Under the pieces are notes generated by a model. It saw only the letters and a program-made list of their open reading frames with translations, had not been told where the DNA came from and searched no databases. Shown piece after piece: positions 1-10,779 of a stretch of DNA of 64,000 nucleotides. The stretch covers positions 17,852 to 81,851 of the forward strand of contig DASUYB010000122.1 in NCBI GenBank assembly GCA_036377595.1. Direction: 5' to 3'. Each line of letters begins with the position of its first letter. Positions within the stretch are counted from its first letter, which is position 1. The stretch is from Longimicrobium sp. (GTDB lineage Bacteria > Gemmatimonadota > Gemmatimonadetes > Longimicrobiales > Longimicrobiaceae). A program made the position numbers and the translations under genes.

Positions 1-747
1 GCCGGCCGCACCGCCGCCGAGATGGCGCGCGACCGCGAGGAAGCCATCTTCCGCAACTACGGCTTCATGGCGCTCACGCGGATGGACGGCAACGTGGGCT
101 ACCTGGAGATGGTGCGCTTCGACGACCCCGCGCTCGCCGGCGCGACGCTCGCCTCCGCGATGGAGTGGCTGGCGGGGACGGACGCGCTGATCGTCGACCT
201 GCGCTACAACGGCGGCGGCAGCGCGGCGATGGTGGCGCTGGTCGCGTCCTACTTCCTCCCCGAGGCCACGCATATCAGCACGCTCCACCACCGCGATCCC
301 GCGGACGACGCGCAGCTGTGGACGCTCCCGCACGTCGCCGGACCACGTTATCTCGATCGCCCCGTGTACCTCCTGGTCAGCGGCCGCACCTTCTCCGCCG
401 CCGAGGCGCTCGCGTACGACCTGAAGGCGCAGGGGCGCGTGACCATCGTCGGCGAGAACACGCGCGGCGGCGCCAACCCGGGGGGATGGCAGATGATCGG
501 GACGCACTTCGGCGTGTTCGTGCCCACCGCGCGGGTGGAGAGCGCGGTGACGCACGGCAACTGGGAGGGCGTGGGGATTCGCCCCGACCTGGCCGTTCCC
601 GCCGCGCAGGCGCGCAAGGCCGCGCACCGCGCCGCGCTGGAGCGCCTCCTCGCCGAGCGTGCGGACGCGGACCGCGCCGAGCTCTGGCGCGAGGCGCTGG
701 AGATGCTGCGCGCCGACGACGCGCGCGCCGCCACGGCCGCGCGCTAG
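1..747 (+). CDS. S41 family peptidase, C-terminal part (5' end outside window)
   Basis: The reading frame is open from base 1, so only the end of the gene is visible. The protein resembles the IRBP/tail-specific protease (S41) fold. It has a LIVDLRYNGGGS segment, then VSGRTFSAAEAL with the probable nucleophile Ser followed ten residues later by Lys in AYDLK, then VGENTRGGANPGG. S41 enzymes of this type are secreted Ser or Ser/Lys hydrolases; a signal peptide would lie upstream of the window. The substrate cannot be inferred. It ends 26 bases before the sigma-factor gene and may be co-transcribed with it. Confidence 0.85.
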   Translation, partial: AGRTAAEMARDREEAIFRNYGFMALTRMDGNVGYLEMVRFDDPALAGATLASAMEWLAGTDALIVDLRYNGGGSAAMVALVASYFLPEATHISTLHHRDPADDAQLWTLPHVAGPRYLDRPVYLLVSGRTFSAAEALAYDLKAQGRVTIVGENTRGGANPGGWQMIGTHFGVFVPTARVESAVTHGNWEGVGIRPDLAVPAAQARKAAHRAALERLLAERADADRAELWREALEMLRADDARAATAAR

Positions 748-773
748 CCTCCCGATCGCCGACGAGCGGACGC

Positions 774-1355
774 GTGCCTGCCGACACCACCTCCGAGCCG
801 CTGGACGCGCTCGCCGCGCGGGCGAGGGGCGGCGACGAGGGCGCGTTCGCGGCGCTGGCGGCGGCGGTGCGCGACCCCGTGCGGCGCTGGGCGCTGGTCC
901 GCACCGGCGACCCCGACGACGCGGAAGACGTCGCGCAGGACGTGGTGATCCGGCTGCACCGCGGGCTGGCGCGCTTCGAGGGACGGTCGCGCTTCACCAC
1001 CTGGCTGTACCGGCTGACCGCCAACGCCGCCGTGGAGCTGCTCCGCGGCCACGGACGGAGACGGCGGCTGCACGACGAGGCGGCGGGAGAGCTTCCGTCG
1101 ACCGAATTGCGGGACCGCATCGGCGAGATGGAGGACGCGCGGACGGCGGCGCTGGTGCGCACCTTCTTCGCCGAGCTGCAGGGGCGCCAGCGCGAGGTGT
1201 TCGACCTCGTCGACCTGCAGGGCTACACCCCGGCCGAAGCCGCGGAGATGCTGGAGATCGAGCCGCCGACCGCGCGCGTGCACCTGCTGCGCGCCCGCCG
1301 CGCCCTGCGCGAGCGCATCCTGGCCGCGCACCCGACCCTGATGGACGACCGATGA
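774..1355 (+). CDS. ECF-type RNA polymerase sigma factor
   Basis: This 193-residue protein has sigma region 2 at about residues 25-90 (VRTGDPDDAEDVAQDVVIRLHR, then FTTWLYRLTANAAVELLR) and region 4 at about 135-185 (LQGRQREVFDLVDLQGYTPAEAAEMLEI). It should direct RNA polymerase to a small regulon. A GTG start at 774 is chosen because it gives a normal ECF N-terminus; the frame stays open far upstream but reads as an out-of-frame shadow of the peptidase gene. Its stop overlaps the ATG of the next gene (ATGA), the usual layout for a sigma/anti-sigma pair. Confidence 0.9.
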   Translation: MPADTTSEPLDALAARARGGDEGAFAALAAAVRDPVRRWALVRTGDPDDAEDVAQDVVIRLHRGLARFEGRSRFTTWLYRLTANAAVELLRGHGRRRRLHDEAAGELPSTELRDRIGEMEDARTAALVRTFFAELQGRQREVFDLVDLQGYTPAEAAEMLEIEPPTARVHLLRARRALRERILAAHPTLMDDR

Positions 1356-1813
1356 CGATGGACTGCCCGACCGCCCGCGGCCTCCTCCTCGAGGCCGACC
1401 CCGCCGAGCTGCGGGGGGATGGAGATTCGCCGCTCGCCGCGCATCTCCGCGAGTGCGCCGACTGCCGGGCGCGCGCGGATGCGATCCTCGCCGGCGAGGC
1501 GGAGCTGGACGCCGCGCTGCGCACCCTCACCGCGCCGCGGGCGGGGACGCGCGTCATCCCCCTGCGCCCGCGGCGGAGCGCGGCGATGCGCTTCGGCGCC
1601 GCCGCCGTCCCCCTCGCGGCGGCGGCGGTCGCGGCGGGAATCGTCCTGTTCGGGCGCGGCACGACTTCCACGCCCGAACGGCCGGGCGTGATCACCGAAC
1701 GAATCGCCCGCTCGCTCTTCCCCGCGCCCCCCGTCGTCCGGCCGGAGCCGGGGCGGACCGCGACGGTGCTGAAGACGCGCGATCCGGGCATCACCCTCGT
1801 CTGGATCGACTGA
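1352..1813 (+). CDS. Anti-sigma factor with zinc-finger motif and one membrane segment
   Basis: The 153-residue product has an N-terminal HLRECADC motif of the zinc-binding anti-sigma (ZAS) type near residue 31, a hydrophobic alanine/valine-rich segment at about residues 82-102 that can span the membrane, and a short extracytoplasmic tail. It probably holds the preceding ECF sigma factor at the membrane and releases it on a signal. The 4-base overlap with the sigma gene indicates translational coupling. The low-complexity middle part is alanine-rich, so domain borders are approximate. Confidence 0.75.
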   Translation: MTMDCPTARGLLLEADPAELRGDGDSPLAAHLRECADCRARADAILAGEAELDAALRTLTAPRAGTRVIPLRPRRSAAMRFGAAAVPLAAAAVAAGIVLFGRGTTSTPERPGVITERIARSLFPAPPVVRPEPGRTATVLKTRDPGITLVWID

Positions 1814-1820
1814 ACCGGAG

Positions 1821-2537
1821 ATGATGGAGATGAAGATGCGGAAGATGCTCGCGGTGGCGCTGGCGATGCTCGCCGTGGCCGCCTGCGACAATCGGAAGGG
1901 GATGCAGGTGCGCACCTACGAGCTGCACCGGCTGACCACGGAGGAGGCCATGAGCCTGCTGACGCCGTACATCAGCGAGGGCGGGATGGTCAGCGGCACC
2001 AGCCGGCTGCTGACCGTGCGCGAGACGCCCGCGCAGCTCGACAGCATCGCGCGCATCCTCAAGCGCTTCGACGGCGCGCGGCAGGCGCTGACGCTGCACT
2101 TCCAGGTGATCGAGGCGGGCGACTTCGAGGGCACCGACCCCACCATCGCCCGCGTGGCCGCGCCGCTGCGCGAGATGCTGCGCTACCGCGGCTACCGCCT
2201 GGTGCGCGCGGTCACGCTCAACGGCGTGGAGGGGCTGCCGTTCCAGCAGAACGAGCAGAACCTGCGGATCACCGGCAAGGTGGACCAGGTCATCCCCGGC
2301 CCCGAGGGATCGATCACCCTCGAGGTGGAGGTGGCGGCGCAGGGGGCGACGGTCTCCGCCGCGGTGAGCGGCGCGCCCGGGCAGACGCTGGTGCTTGGCT
2401 CCGCGCAGCGGCAGAATGGGACCGGCGCGCTGATCGTGGCCGTACGCCCGGAGCTCGGGTCGATGGTGGCCGGCCAGGCGCCAGGCGCGCCCGCGGTGGT
2501 GCCCGCGCCGGCACCCGCGGCGCCGGCACAGCCGTAG
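1821..2537 (+). CDS. Lipoprotein with secretin short-domain-like region
   Basis: The N-terminus MRKMLAVALAMLAVAAC is a lipoprotein signal with lipobox AVAAC; translation may begin at 1821 or at a later in-frame ATG. The mature part contains a segment (about residues 30-75: TYELHRLTTEEAMSLLTPYI, then TVRETPAQLDSIARILKRFD) that looks like the N1/short domain of secretins. The C-terminus is proline/alanine-rich. It lies 7 bases after the anti-sigma gene and is likely in the same operon. The function is unknown; an envelope-sensing or assembly role is only an inference from the sigma pair. Confidence 0.65.
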   Translation: MMEMKMRKMLAVALAMLAVAACDNRKGMQVRTYELHRLTTEEAMSLLTPYISEGGMVSGTSRLLTVRETPAQLDSIARILKRFDGARQALTLHFQVIEAGDFEGTDPTIARVAAPLREMLRYRGYRLVRAVTLNGVEGLPFQQNEQNLRITGKVDQVIPGPEGSITLEVEVAAQGATVSAAVSGAPGQTLVLGSAQRQNGTGALIVAVRPELGSMVAGQAPGAPAVVPAPAPAAPAQP

Positions 2538-2545
2538 CCCCTCAT

Positions 2546-2764
2546 TGTGCATTCCGATCGGATGTCGTTCCGAGCGGCGCCGCTGCTCCGAATCTCCAAT
2601 CGCGCTGATGCCGGGCGGCGCCGAGGAATCTGTGGCAGGCGTCCGAGCATCAGGCGGCCTGGGGCTCGGGGTGCCGGCCACAGATTCCTCAGGCGCCACG
2701 GCGTCGGCATGGAGGACAGGGCGGCGCAGCGCCCTCGGAATGACATTCCTTCCTCCAATGCACA
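2546..2764. repeat. Nested inverted-repeat element (chromosomal family 1)
   Basis: Outer arms 2546-2590 and 2714-2764 share GTGCATT and the block TGTCNTTCCGAG-GGCGC in inverted orientation. Inner arms GAGGAATCTGTGGC (2623-2636) and its exact complement (2677-2690) are nested inside. No convincing ORF lies here. It looks like a small non-autonomous dispersed repeat. Confidence 0.6.
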
Positions 2765-2796
2765 GTCGATCCGGAGATTTGGTATGAGTTGCAGTT

Positions 2797-2862
2797 ACCT
2801 CTCCCAGGCTGTTTTGGGAGAGGTCGAAAAAGAGCGACGAGGCAGGTTTCGTCGCTCTTTTT
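2797..2862 (+). terminator. Tandem hairpins, the second a Rho-independent terminator
   Basis: A first stem ACCTCTCCC/GGGAGAGGT (2797-2805, 2816-2824) is followed by a 14-bp stem AAAAAGAGCGACGA (2827-2840) with its complement at 2849-2862, ending in a run of five T. It can end transcripts from the sigma/lipoprotein operon; the A-run on the other side makes it potentially bidirectional. Confidence 0.7.
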
Positions 2863-2900
2863 CGGGTGAGGGCCACATCGCGGCAGGACCACGGATCGGA

Positions 2901-3128
2901 ATGTCAGACACGATCGAGATCTTCACCTTCGACACCACGCACCACGCGCTGTGGGCGGAGGAGATCGCGCGCGAACGCAACATCCCCGCGGAGGCGATCC
3001 CGGCGCCGGCGGCCGCGCACGCGCGCTGCAACCTGGCGCTGGAAACGCTCCCCGGGGACGTCGCCCGCCTCCGCGAGGCGCTGGAGGCGGAAGGGGTGCC
3101 GTTCGCGCTCTACTCGTCGTCGCCGTAG
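2901..3128 (+). CDS. DUF3343 (putative Se/S carrier-like) small protein
   Basis: The 75-residue product begins MSDTIEIFTFDTTHHALWAE, and a second conserved block AIPAPAAAHARCNLALE follows. This matches the DUF3343 pattern (a HAL-A-E element, a proline-rich turn, then a Cys in a GLA/NLA context). Members are small ferredoxin-fold-like proteins annotated as Se/S carrier-like from genomic context; no biochemical role is established here. The 3' end overlaps the convergent otsA gene by 19 bases. Confidence 0.7.
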   Translation: MSDTIEIFTFDTTHHALWAEEIARERNIPAEAIPAPAAAHARCNLALETLPGDVARLREALEAEGVPFALYSSSP

Positions 3129-4681
3129 CCGCGGTCGCCCACCGGGCCCACGGGAAAGAGCTCGTCCTCGTCCAGCACGGGGCGGCGGCGCGGGCCGTCG
3201 GGCATCTCCGCCGCCACCTGCCCCCAGCGCGTGAAGGTGTCGGCCATCCAGTCGTAGATCGTCTTCATCGACCGCTGCAGCCGCTCCATCCCCGCCGCGC
3301 GCTCGTCCGGCGGCAGCGTCAGCGCGTCGCGGAGCTTCAGCGCGCACGCCTCGGGGTCGTACGGGTTCATCAGCACCGCACCCTCGGCCATCTCCTCCGC
3401 CGCCCCGGCGAACTCGGAAAGGAGCAGCACGCCGTGCCGGTCGACCTGGCTGGCCACGAACTCCTTCGCCACCAGGTTCATCCCGTCCTGCAGCGACGAG
3501 ATCATGCACACGTCGGCCAGCCGGTAGAGCATCGCCAGCCGCTCGGCGGGGAGCGACTGCTTGACCAGGTGGATGGGGCGCCACTCGCCGGTGCCGAAGC
3601 GCTCGTTGATCTCCCACACCTGCCGGTCGACCTTCTGGGCCAGCTCGTCGTACGCCTCGATGTCGCTGCGGCTGGGCACGGCCACCTGGATGAAGGTGAA
3701 GCGCTCGCGGAACTCGGGATAGCGGTCCCACAGGAACTCCAGCGCCTTGAACTTCTCCGGCAGCCCCTTGCTGTAGTCCAGCCGGTCCACCCCGATGCCG
3801 ATCTTCCCGCCCGGCGGCGCGTAGCGGGCGCGCAGCCGCTCCGCCTGCTCCTCGAACACCCCGGCCATCGCCGCCTGGCGGAACTGGTCGATGTCGATGG
3901 AGATGGGAAAGTCGCCCACGTGGCAGGTGTGGCCGTCGACCGTGGCCGTGCGCGCCTGCCAGTCCACGTCGGCGCCGGCCAGCTTGCGGGCGCAGCGCAG
4001 GAAGTTGTCGGCGAACTGGGGGAGGTGGAACCCCATCAGGTCGTTCGCCAGCAGCCCCCGCAGCAGGTAGGTGGAGTGGGGCGACAGGCGGAAGATGTCG
4101 ATAGGCGGGAAGGGGATGTGCCAGAAGTGCGCGAGCGCCAGGTCCGGCCGCCGCGAGCGGACGAAGAGCGGCGCCAGCGCGAGGTGGTAGTCCTGGAACC
4201 AGATGGCCGCCTCCTTCCCCCGCACCTCCTCGAGCGTGGCCTCGGCGAAGCGGCGGTTCACGCGGCGGTAGCGCTCCCAGTAGCGCGAGCGGATGCGCGT
4301 GAGGTCGGGCCGCAGGTGGCAGAGCGGCCAGAGGAACTGGTTGCTGAACCCCAGGTAGTAGCGATGGATGTCGTGGTGCGTAAGCCACACGCGGCGAAGG
4401 GTATACGCCTCCACGCCGGGGGGCACGCGCACGCGGCTCTCGTGGTCGACGGCCGCGGCGTCGGCCTCGCCGCTCCCCCACGCCACCCAGGTGCCGCCGA
4501 GCGCCTGCATGAGCGGGTCGAGCGCGCTGGTGAGGCCCCCGGCGGGGCGGCGCACGTCCATCTCGCCCACCTCGTCGCCCCAGCGGTGCTCGTACGGCTC
4601 GCGGTTGGAGACGACCACCAGCCGGCGGCCGTCGAAGTAGCGGCGGAAGAGCGGGCCCAGCTCGTCGGGATGGATCGACAC
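3110..4681 (-). CDS. otsA: Trehalose-6-phosphate synthase (GT20)
   Basis: The 523-residue protein joins glucose from a nucleotide sugar to glucose-6-phosphate to give trehalose-6-phosphate, for osmotic and desiccation protection in the cytoplasm. Family landmarks in order: VVSNREPYEH near residue 24, GGLTSALDPLM, VWLTHHDIHRYYLGFSN, WFQDYHLALAPLFVR, FWHIPFPP, GVDRLDYSKGLPEKF with the phosphate/sugar-contact Arg and Lys, and SEFAGAAEEMAEGAVLMNPYD for nucleotide binding. Length is normal for OtsA. No trehalose phosphatase gene is adjacent in the window. It converges on the DUF3343 gene. Confidence 0.93.
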   Translation of the reverse strand: MSIHPDELGPLFRRYFDGRRLVVVSNREPYEHRWGDEVGEMDVRRPAGGLTSALDPLMQALGGTWVAWGSGEADAAAVDHESRVRVPPGVEAYTLRRVWLTHHDIHRYYLGFSNQFLWPLCHLRPDLTRIRSRYWERYRRVNRRFAEATLEEVRGKEAAIWFQDYHLALAPLFVRSRRPDLALAHFWHIPFPPIDIFRLSPHSTYLLRGLLANDLMGFHLPQFADNFLRCARKLAGADVDWQARTATVDGHTCHVGDFPISIDIDQFRQAAMAGVFEEQAERLRARYAPPGGKIGIGVDRLDYSKGLPEKFKALEFLWDRYPEFRERFTFIQVAVPSRSDIEAYDELAQKVDRQVWEINERFGTGEWRPIHLVKQSLPAERLAMLYRLADVCMISSLQDGMNLVAKEFVASQVDRHGVLLLSEFAGAAEEMAEGAVLMNPYDPEACALKLRDALTLPPDERAAGMERLQRSMKTIYDWMADTFTRWGQVAAEMPDGPRRRPVLDEDELFPVGPVGDRGYGDDE

Positions 4682-4808
4682 GGGGTTCCGGGTGCGTGAG
4701 TGCGGAAGTGCTTGAGTGCGTTGGAGATGGCTAACGTCGCCACCCCGCCGCGCGTCTTCTGTTTATCGGCTCGCGCGGGAGCCGGGGTGGTCGAGGGGCG
4801 GTTGAAAC

Positions 4809-4993
4809 CGCGGCAACAACCACACGAAGTCCGCCTTCGCGGACTACAGCCGACGGTGCGGACGATGCCTCAGCGCGCGCGACCAGCATCGTCGGAGCCT
4901 TCGCCGGGAGCCGGCTCCGCGCGCCGTTGTCGCGGCGGCGCGGATGCCGGTAGTCCGCGAAGGCGGACTTCGTGTCGTTGTTGCCGCGAATTC
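4809..4993. repeat. Paired inverted repeat, GTCCGC-CTTC-GCGGAC family (copy A)
   Basis: Arm 4809-4848 and inverted arm 4950-4993 share CACGAAGTCCGCCTTCGCGG and a CGCGGCAACAAC-type tail. Each arm contains its own hairpin GTCCGC-CTTC-GCGGAC, so the unit resembles a REP doublet. About 100 bases lie between the arms. It fills most of the gap between otsA and the YtxH-like gene, where no gene is visible; just right of it, 5050-5105 carries a run of GCACTTYC-like octamers. Confidence 0.8.
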
Positions 4994-5109
4994 TTCATTC
5001 GCCCGGCATTCCCCGCCGCCGGATGCCGCGCGAGTGCACGGAAGATGCGGCCGCGCCGAACCAGCGCACTTCCGCACTTTCGCACTCTCGCACTCGCGCA
5101 CTTCCGGCC

Positions 5110-5436
5110 TCAGAGCTCGAACCGCCGCCGCGCCAGCGCCCTCGCCCGGCCCCAGGCGCGCGTCGGCTCCGGCTCGTCGTCGCCGCGGCCGTCGTCGCGC
5201 AGGCGCTCGCGCAGGGCGTCCATCCGGCCGCGCGCGGCGCCGGCGCCCTCGCGGGCGGTGCGGCCGAGCGAGCGGGCGGTGCGCACCACCACGCGGCGCC
5301 CCGTCTCCAGCCGCTCGTCGGGGAGGAAGAGGAGCGCCAGGCCGGCGCCCAGCACGGTGCCGAACACGAGGCCGCTCAGCAGGTTCAGCCGCCTCGACGA
5401 GTCGTCGTAGTACATGCCGTCCGTGGGTAAACGCAT
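5110..5436 (-). CDS. YtxH-like small membrane protein
   Basis: The 108-residue product starts MRLPTDGMYYDDSSRRLNLL and has a glycine-rich hydrophobic segment at residues 21-38 (SGLVFGTVLGAGLALLFL) followed by the short PDERLETGRR motif and a long charged Arg/Ala-rich tail. This single-segment-plus-charged-tail layout is that of YtxH/gas-vesicle-GvpP-like proteins, which are poorly characterised stress-associated proteins. An internal ATG 21 bases downstream is an alternative start. It is divergent from the response-regulator operon that starts at 5635. Confidence 0.65.
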   Translation of the reverse strand: MRLPTDGMYYDDSSRRLNLLSGLVFGTVLGAGLALLFLPDERLETGRRVVVRTARSLGRTAREGAGAARGRMDALRERLRDDGRGDDEPEPTRAWGRARALARRRFEL

Positions 5437-5634
5437 GGTGATGCGAAGCCATCCGGACGGTCCGGCAACGCCCGTGCCGCCCGGGGCTCCGAAGGGCGAT
5501 AAACAAGCGGCGCATCGGCTTGCGGCCCCTTGACGCCCCGGGTATATATGAACGCCTGCCCCGCCCCGCGCCACCCGTCCCGCTCCGTTGCGGGCACGCG
5601 CGGCGGGCAACCGGAACACGAGGCACCTGGAACA

Positions 5635-9810
<4,176 letters not shown>

Positions 9811-9845
9811 GCGGGTGCGTCCTCCGCCTATGGGACGATGCGAGT

Positions 9846-9888
9846 GAACTCGCGGCTACAACGGCACGCAGTCCGCCTTCGCGGACTT
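9846..9888. repeat. Single copy of the GTCCGC-CTTC-GCGGAC repeat (copy B)
   Basis: The block GAACTCGCGGCTACAACGGC followed by CACGCAGTCCGCCTTCGCGG matches one arm of the paired family seen at 4809, 13605 and 58493. No inverted partner follows within 150 bases; a terminator hairpin stands there instead. Confidence 0.7.
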
Positions 9889-9918
9889 CACCGGTACGAG
9901 AGATCGCAGTGAAGTACG

Positions 9919-9951
9919 ACGGCCCGCCTTCGCAGCGGGCCGTTTCGTTTT
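9919..9951 (+). terminator. Rho-independent terminator after the ligA operon
   Basis: A 9-bp stem ACGGCCCGC (9919-9927) and GCGGGCCGT (9935-9943) is followed by TTCGTTTT. It stands about 110 bases after the V4R-like gene. Confidence 0.75.
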
Positions 9952-9972
9952 CCCGCAAGGATACCCGCCCAT

Positions 9973-10247
9973 CGTCATCCTGAGGCCGGCCAGACCGTAG
10001 CCAGCGTCCGCGACGACGGCTGCAGGCCGAAGGATCTATAGCCGCGTCAGCACGCAAATCTGCCGGGACGCACCATCTCCTCTCCAGAACCATTCGAATC
10101 GCTCACGCCTGCATGTCATACTGATATGACTCCGGGTAGAGTATTGGTACGTCCGACCAGACAGCGTGCTGCCGGCGGTTATAGATCCTTCGGCCTGCAA
10201 GCTCTTGCACAGACGCTGATTACGGTCTGACCGGCCTCAGGATGACG
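9973..10247. repeat. Long inverted repeat (chromosomal family 3)
   Basis: Left arm 9973-10045 and right arm 10175-10247 are 73 bases each and largely complementary. The ends CGTCATCCTGAGGCCGG and GGCCGAAGGATCTATA are kept, with scattered differences between. About 130 unrelated bases lie inside. It looks like a MITE-like or other dispersed non-coding element upstream of the blaI-like promoter. Confidence 0.75.
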
Positions 10248-10302
10248 TCAGCGTGGGATCCGGCCGGGAGGCATCAACCCAATTCCAGATTTCGTATCAT
10301 CC

Positions 10303-10331
10303 TTGCGCTCGTCTTCTACACTTGTATTATA
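10303..10331 (+). promoter_or_regulatory. Promoter with BlaI/MecI-type operator
   Basis: A TTGCGC -35 element (10303-10308) is followed after 16 bases by TATTAT (10325-10330). The dyad TACA-CT-TGTA (10317-10326) overlaps the -10 element; TACA/TGTA half-sites are the core of BlaI/MecI operators, so the gene downstream probably represses itself and the protease gene here. Confidence 0.6.
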
Positions 10332-10380
10332 TAGGTGTCATTATCCAAACGATCCCTCATCTCCCTCTCCGAGGTCCTGC

Positions 10381-10779
10381 ATGAGCTACGCGCTCACCGA
10401 GCTACAGGCCGCGATCCTGAAAGTGCTCTGGGCACACGACGAGACCACCGTCATCGACGTGCACGACGCGCTGCGGGCCGAGCGCCGTATCGCGCAGTCC
10501 ACGGTGGCCACGCTGCTCTCGCGCATGGAGAAGAAGGGACTCGTGGTCCACCGCGTCGAAGGTCGCCAATATGTCTACCGCGCGCTGGTGGACGAGGGGC
10601 AGGTGCGGCGCTCCGTGGTGGCCGAGTTCACCGACCTGGCCGGCCGCCTGTTCGAGGGCGACGTGGCCACGATGGTGAGCCACCTGCTGACCGCGCAGGA
10701 CGTGGAGGGGCAGGACCTCGCCCGCATCCGCGAGATCGTGGACCGCCGCGAGGCCGAGCTGAAGGGAGGCGACCGATGA
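10381..10779 (+). CDS. BlaI/MecI/CopY-family repressor
   Basis: The 132-residue winged-helix protein begins MSYALTELQAAILKVLWAHD and has the recognition region IAQSTVATLLSRMEKKGLVVHRVEGRQYVYRALV. The C-terminal half (about 75-130) fits the dimerisation arm that BlaR1-type proteases cleave. The ATG at 10381 is preferred to upstream in-frame codons because the family N-terminus starts there and the operator-promoter lies just upstream. It overlaps the M56 protease gene by 4 bases (ATGA), the classic BlaI-BlaR1 layout. No beta-lactamase is adjacent, so the regulated genes are unknown. Confidence 0.9.
   Translation: MSYALTELQAAILKVLWAHDETTVIDVHDALRAERRIAQSTVATLLSRMEKKGLVVHRVEGRQYVYRALVDEGQVRRSVVAEFTDLAGRLFEGDVATMVSHLLTAQDVEGQDLARIREIVDRREAELKGGDR

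Noticed and set aside
2549..2904. ATTCCGATCGGATG at 2550 and GGATCGGAATG at 2893 as chromosomal copies of the island site
   Set aside because: Neither has both ATTCCG and CGGAAT arms with a 2-base centre; each matches only one arm.
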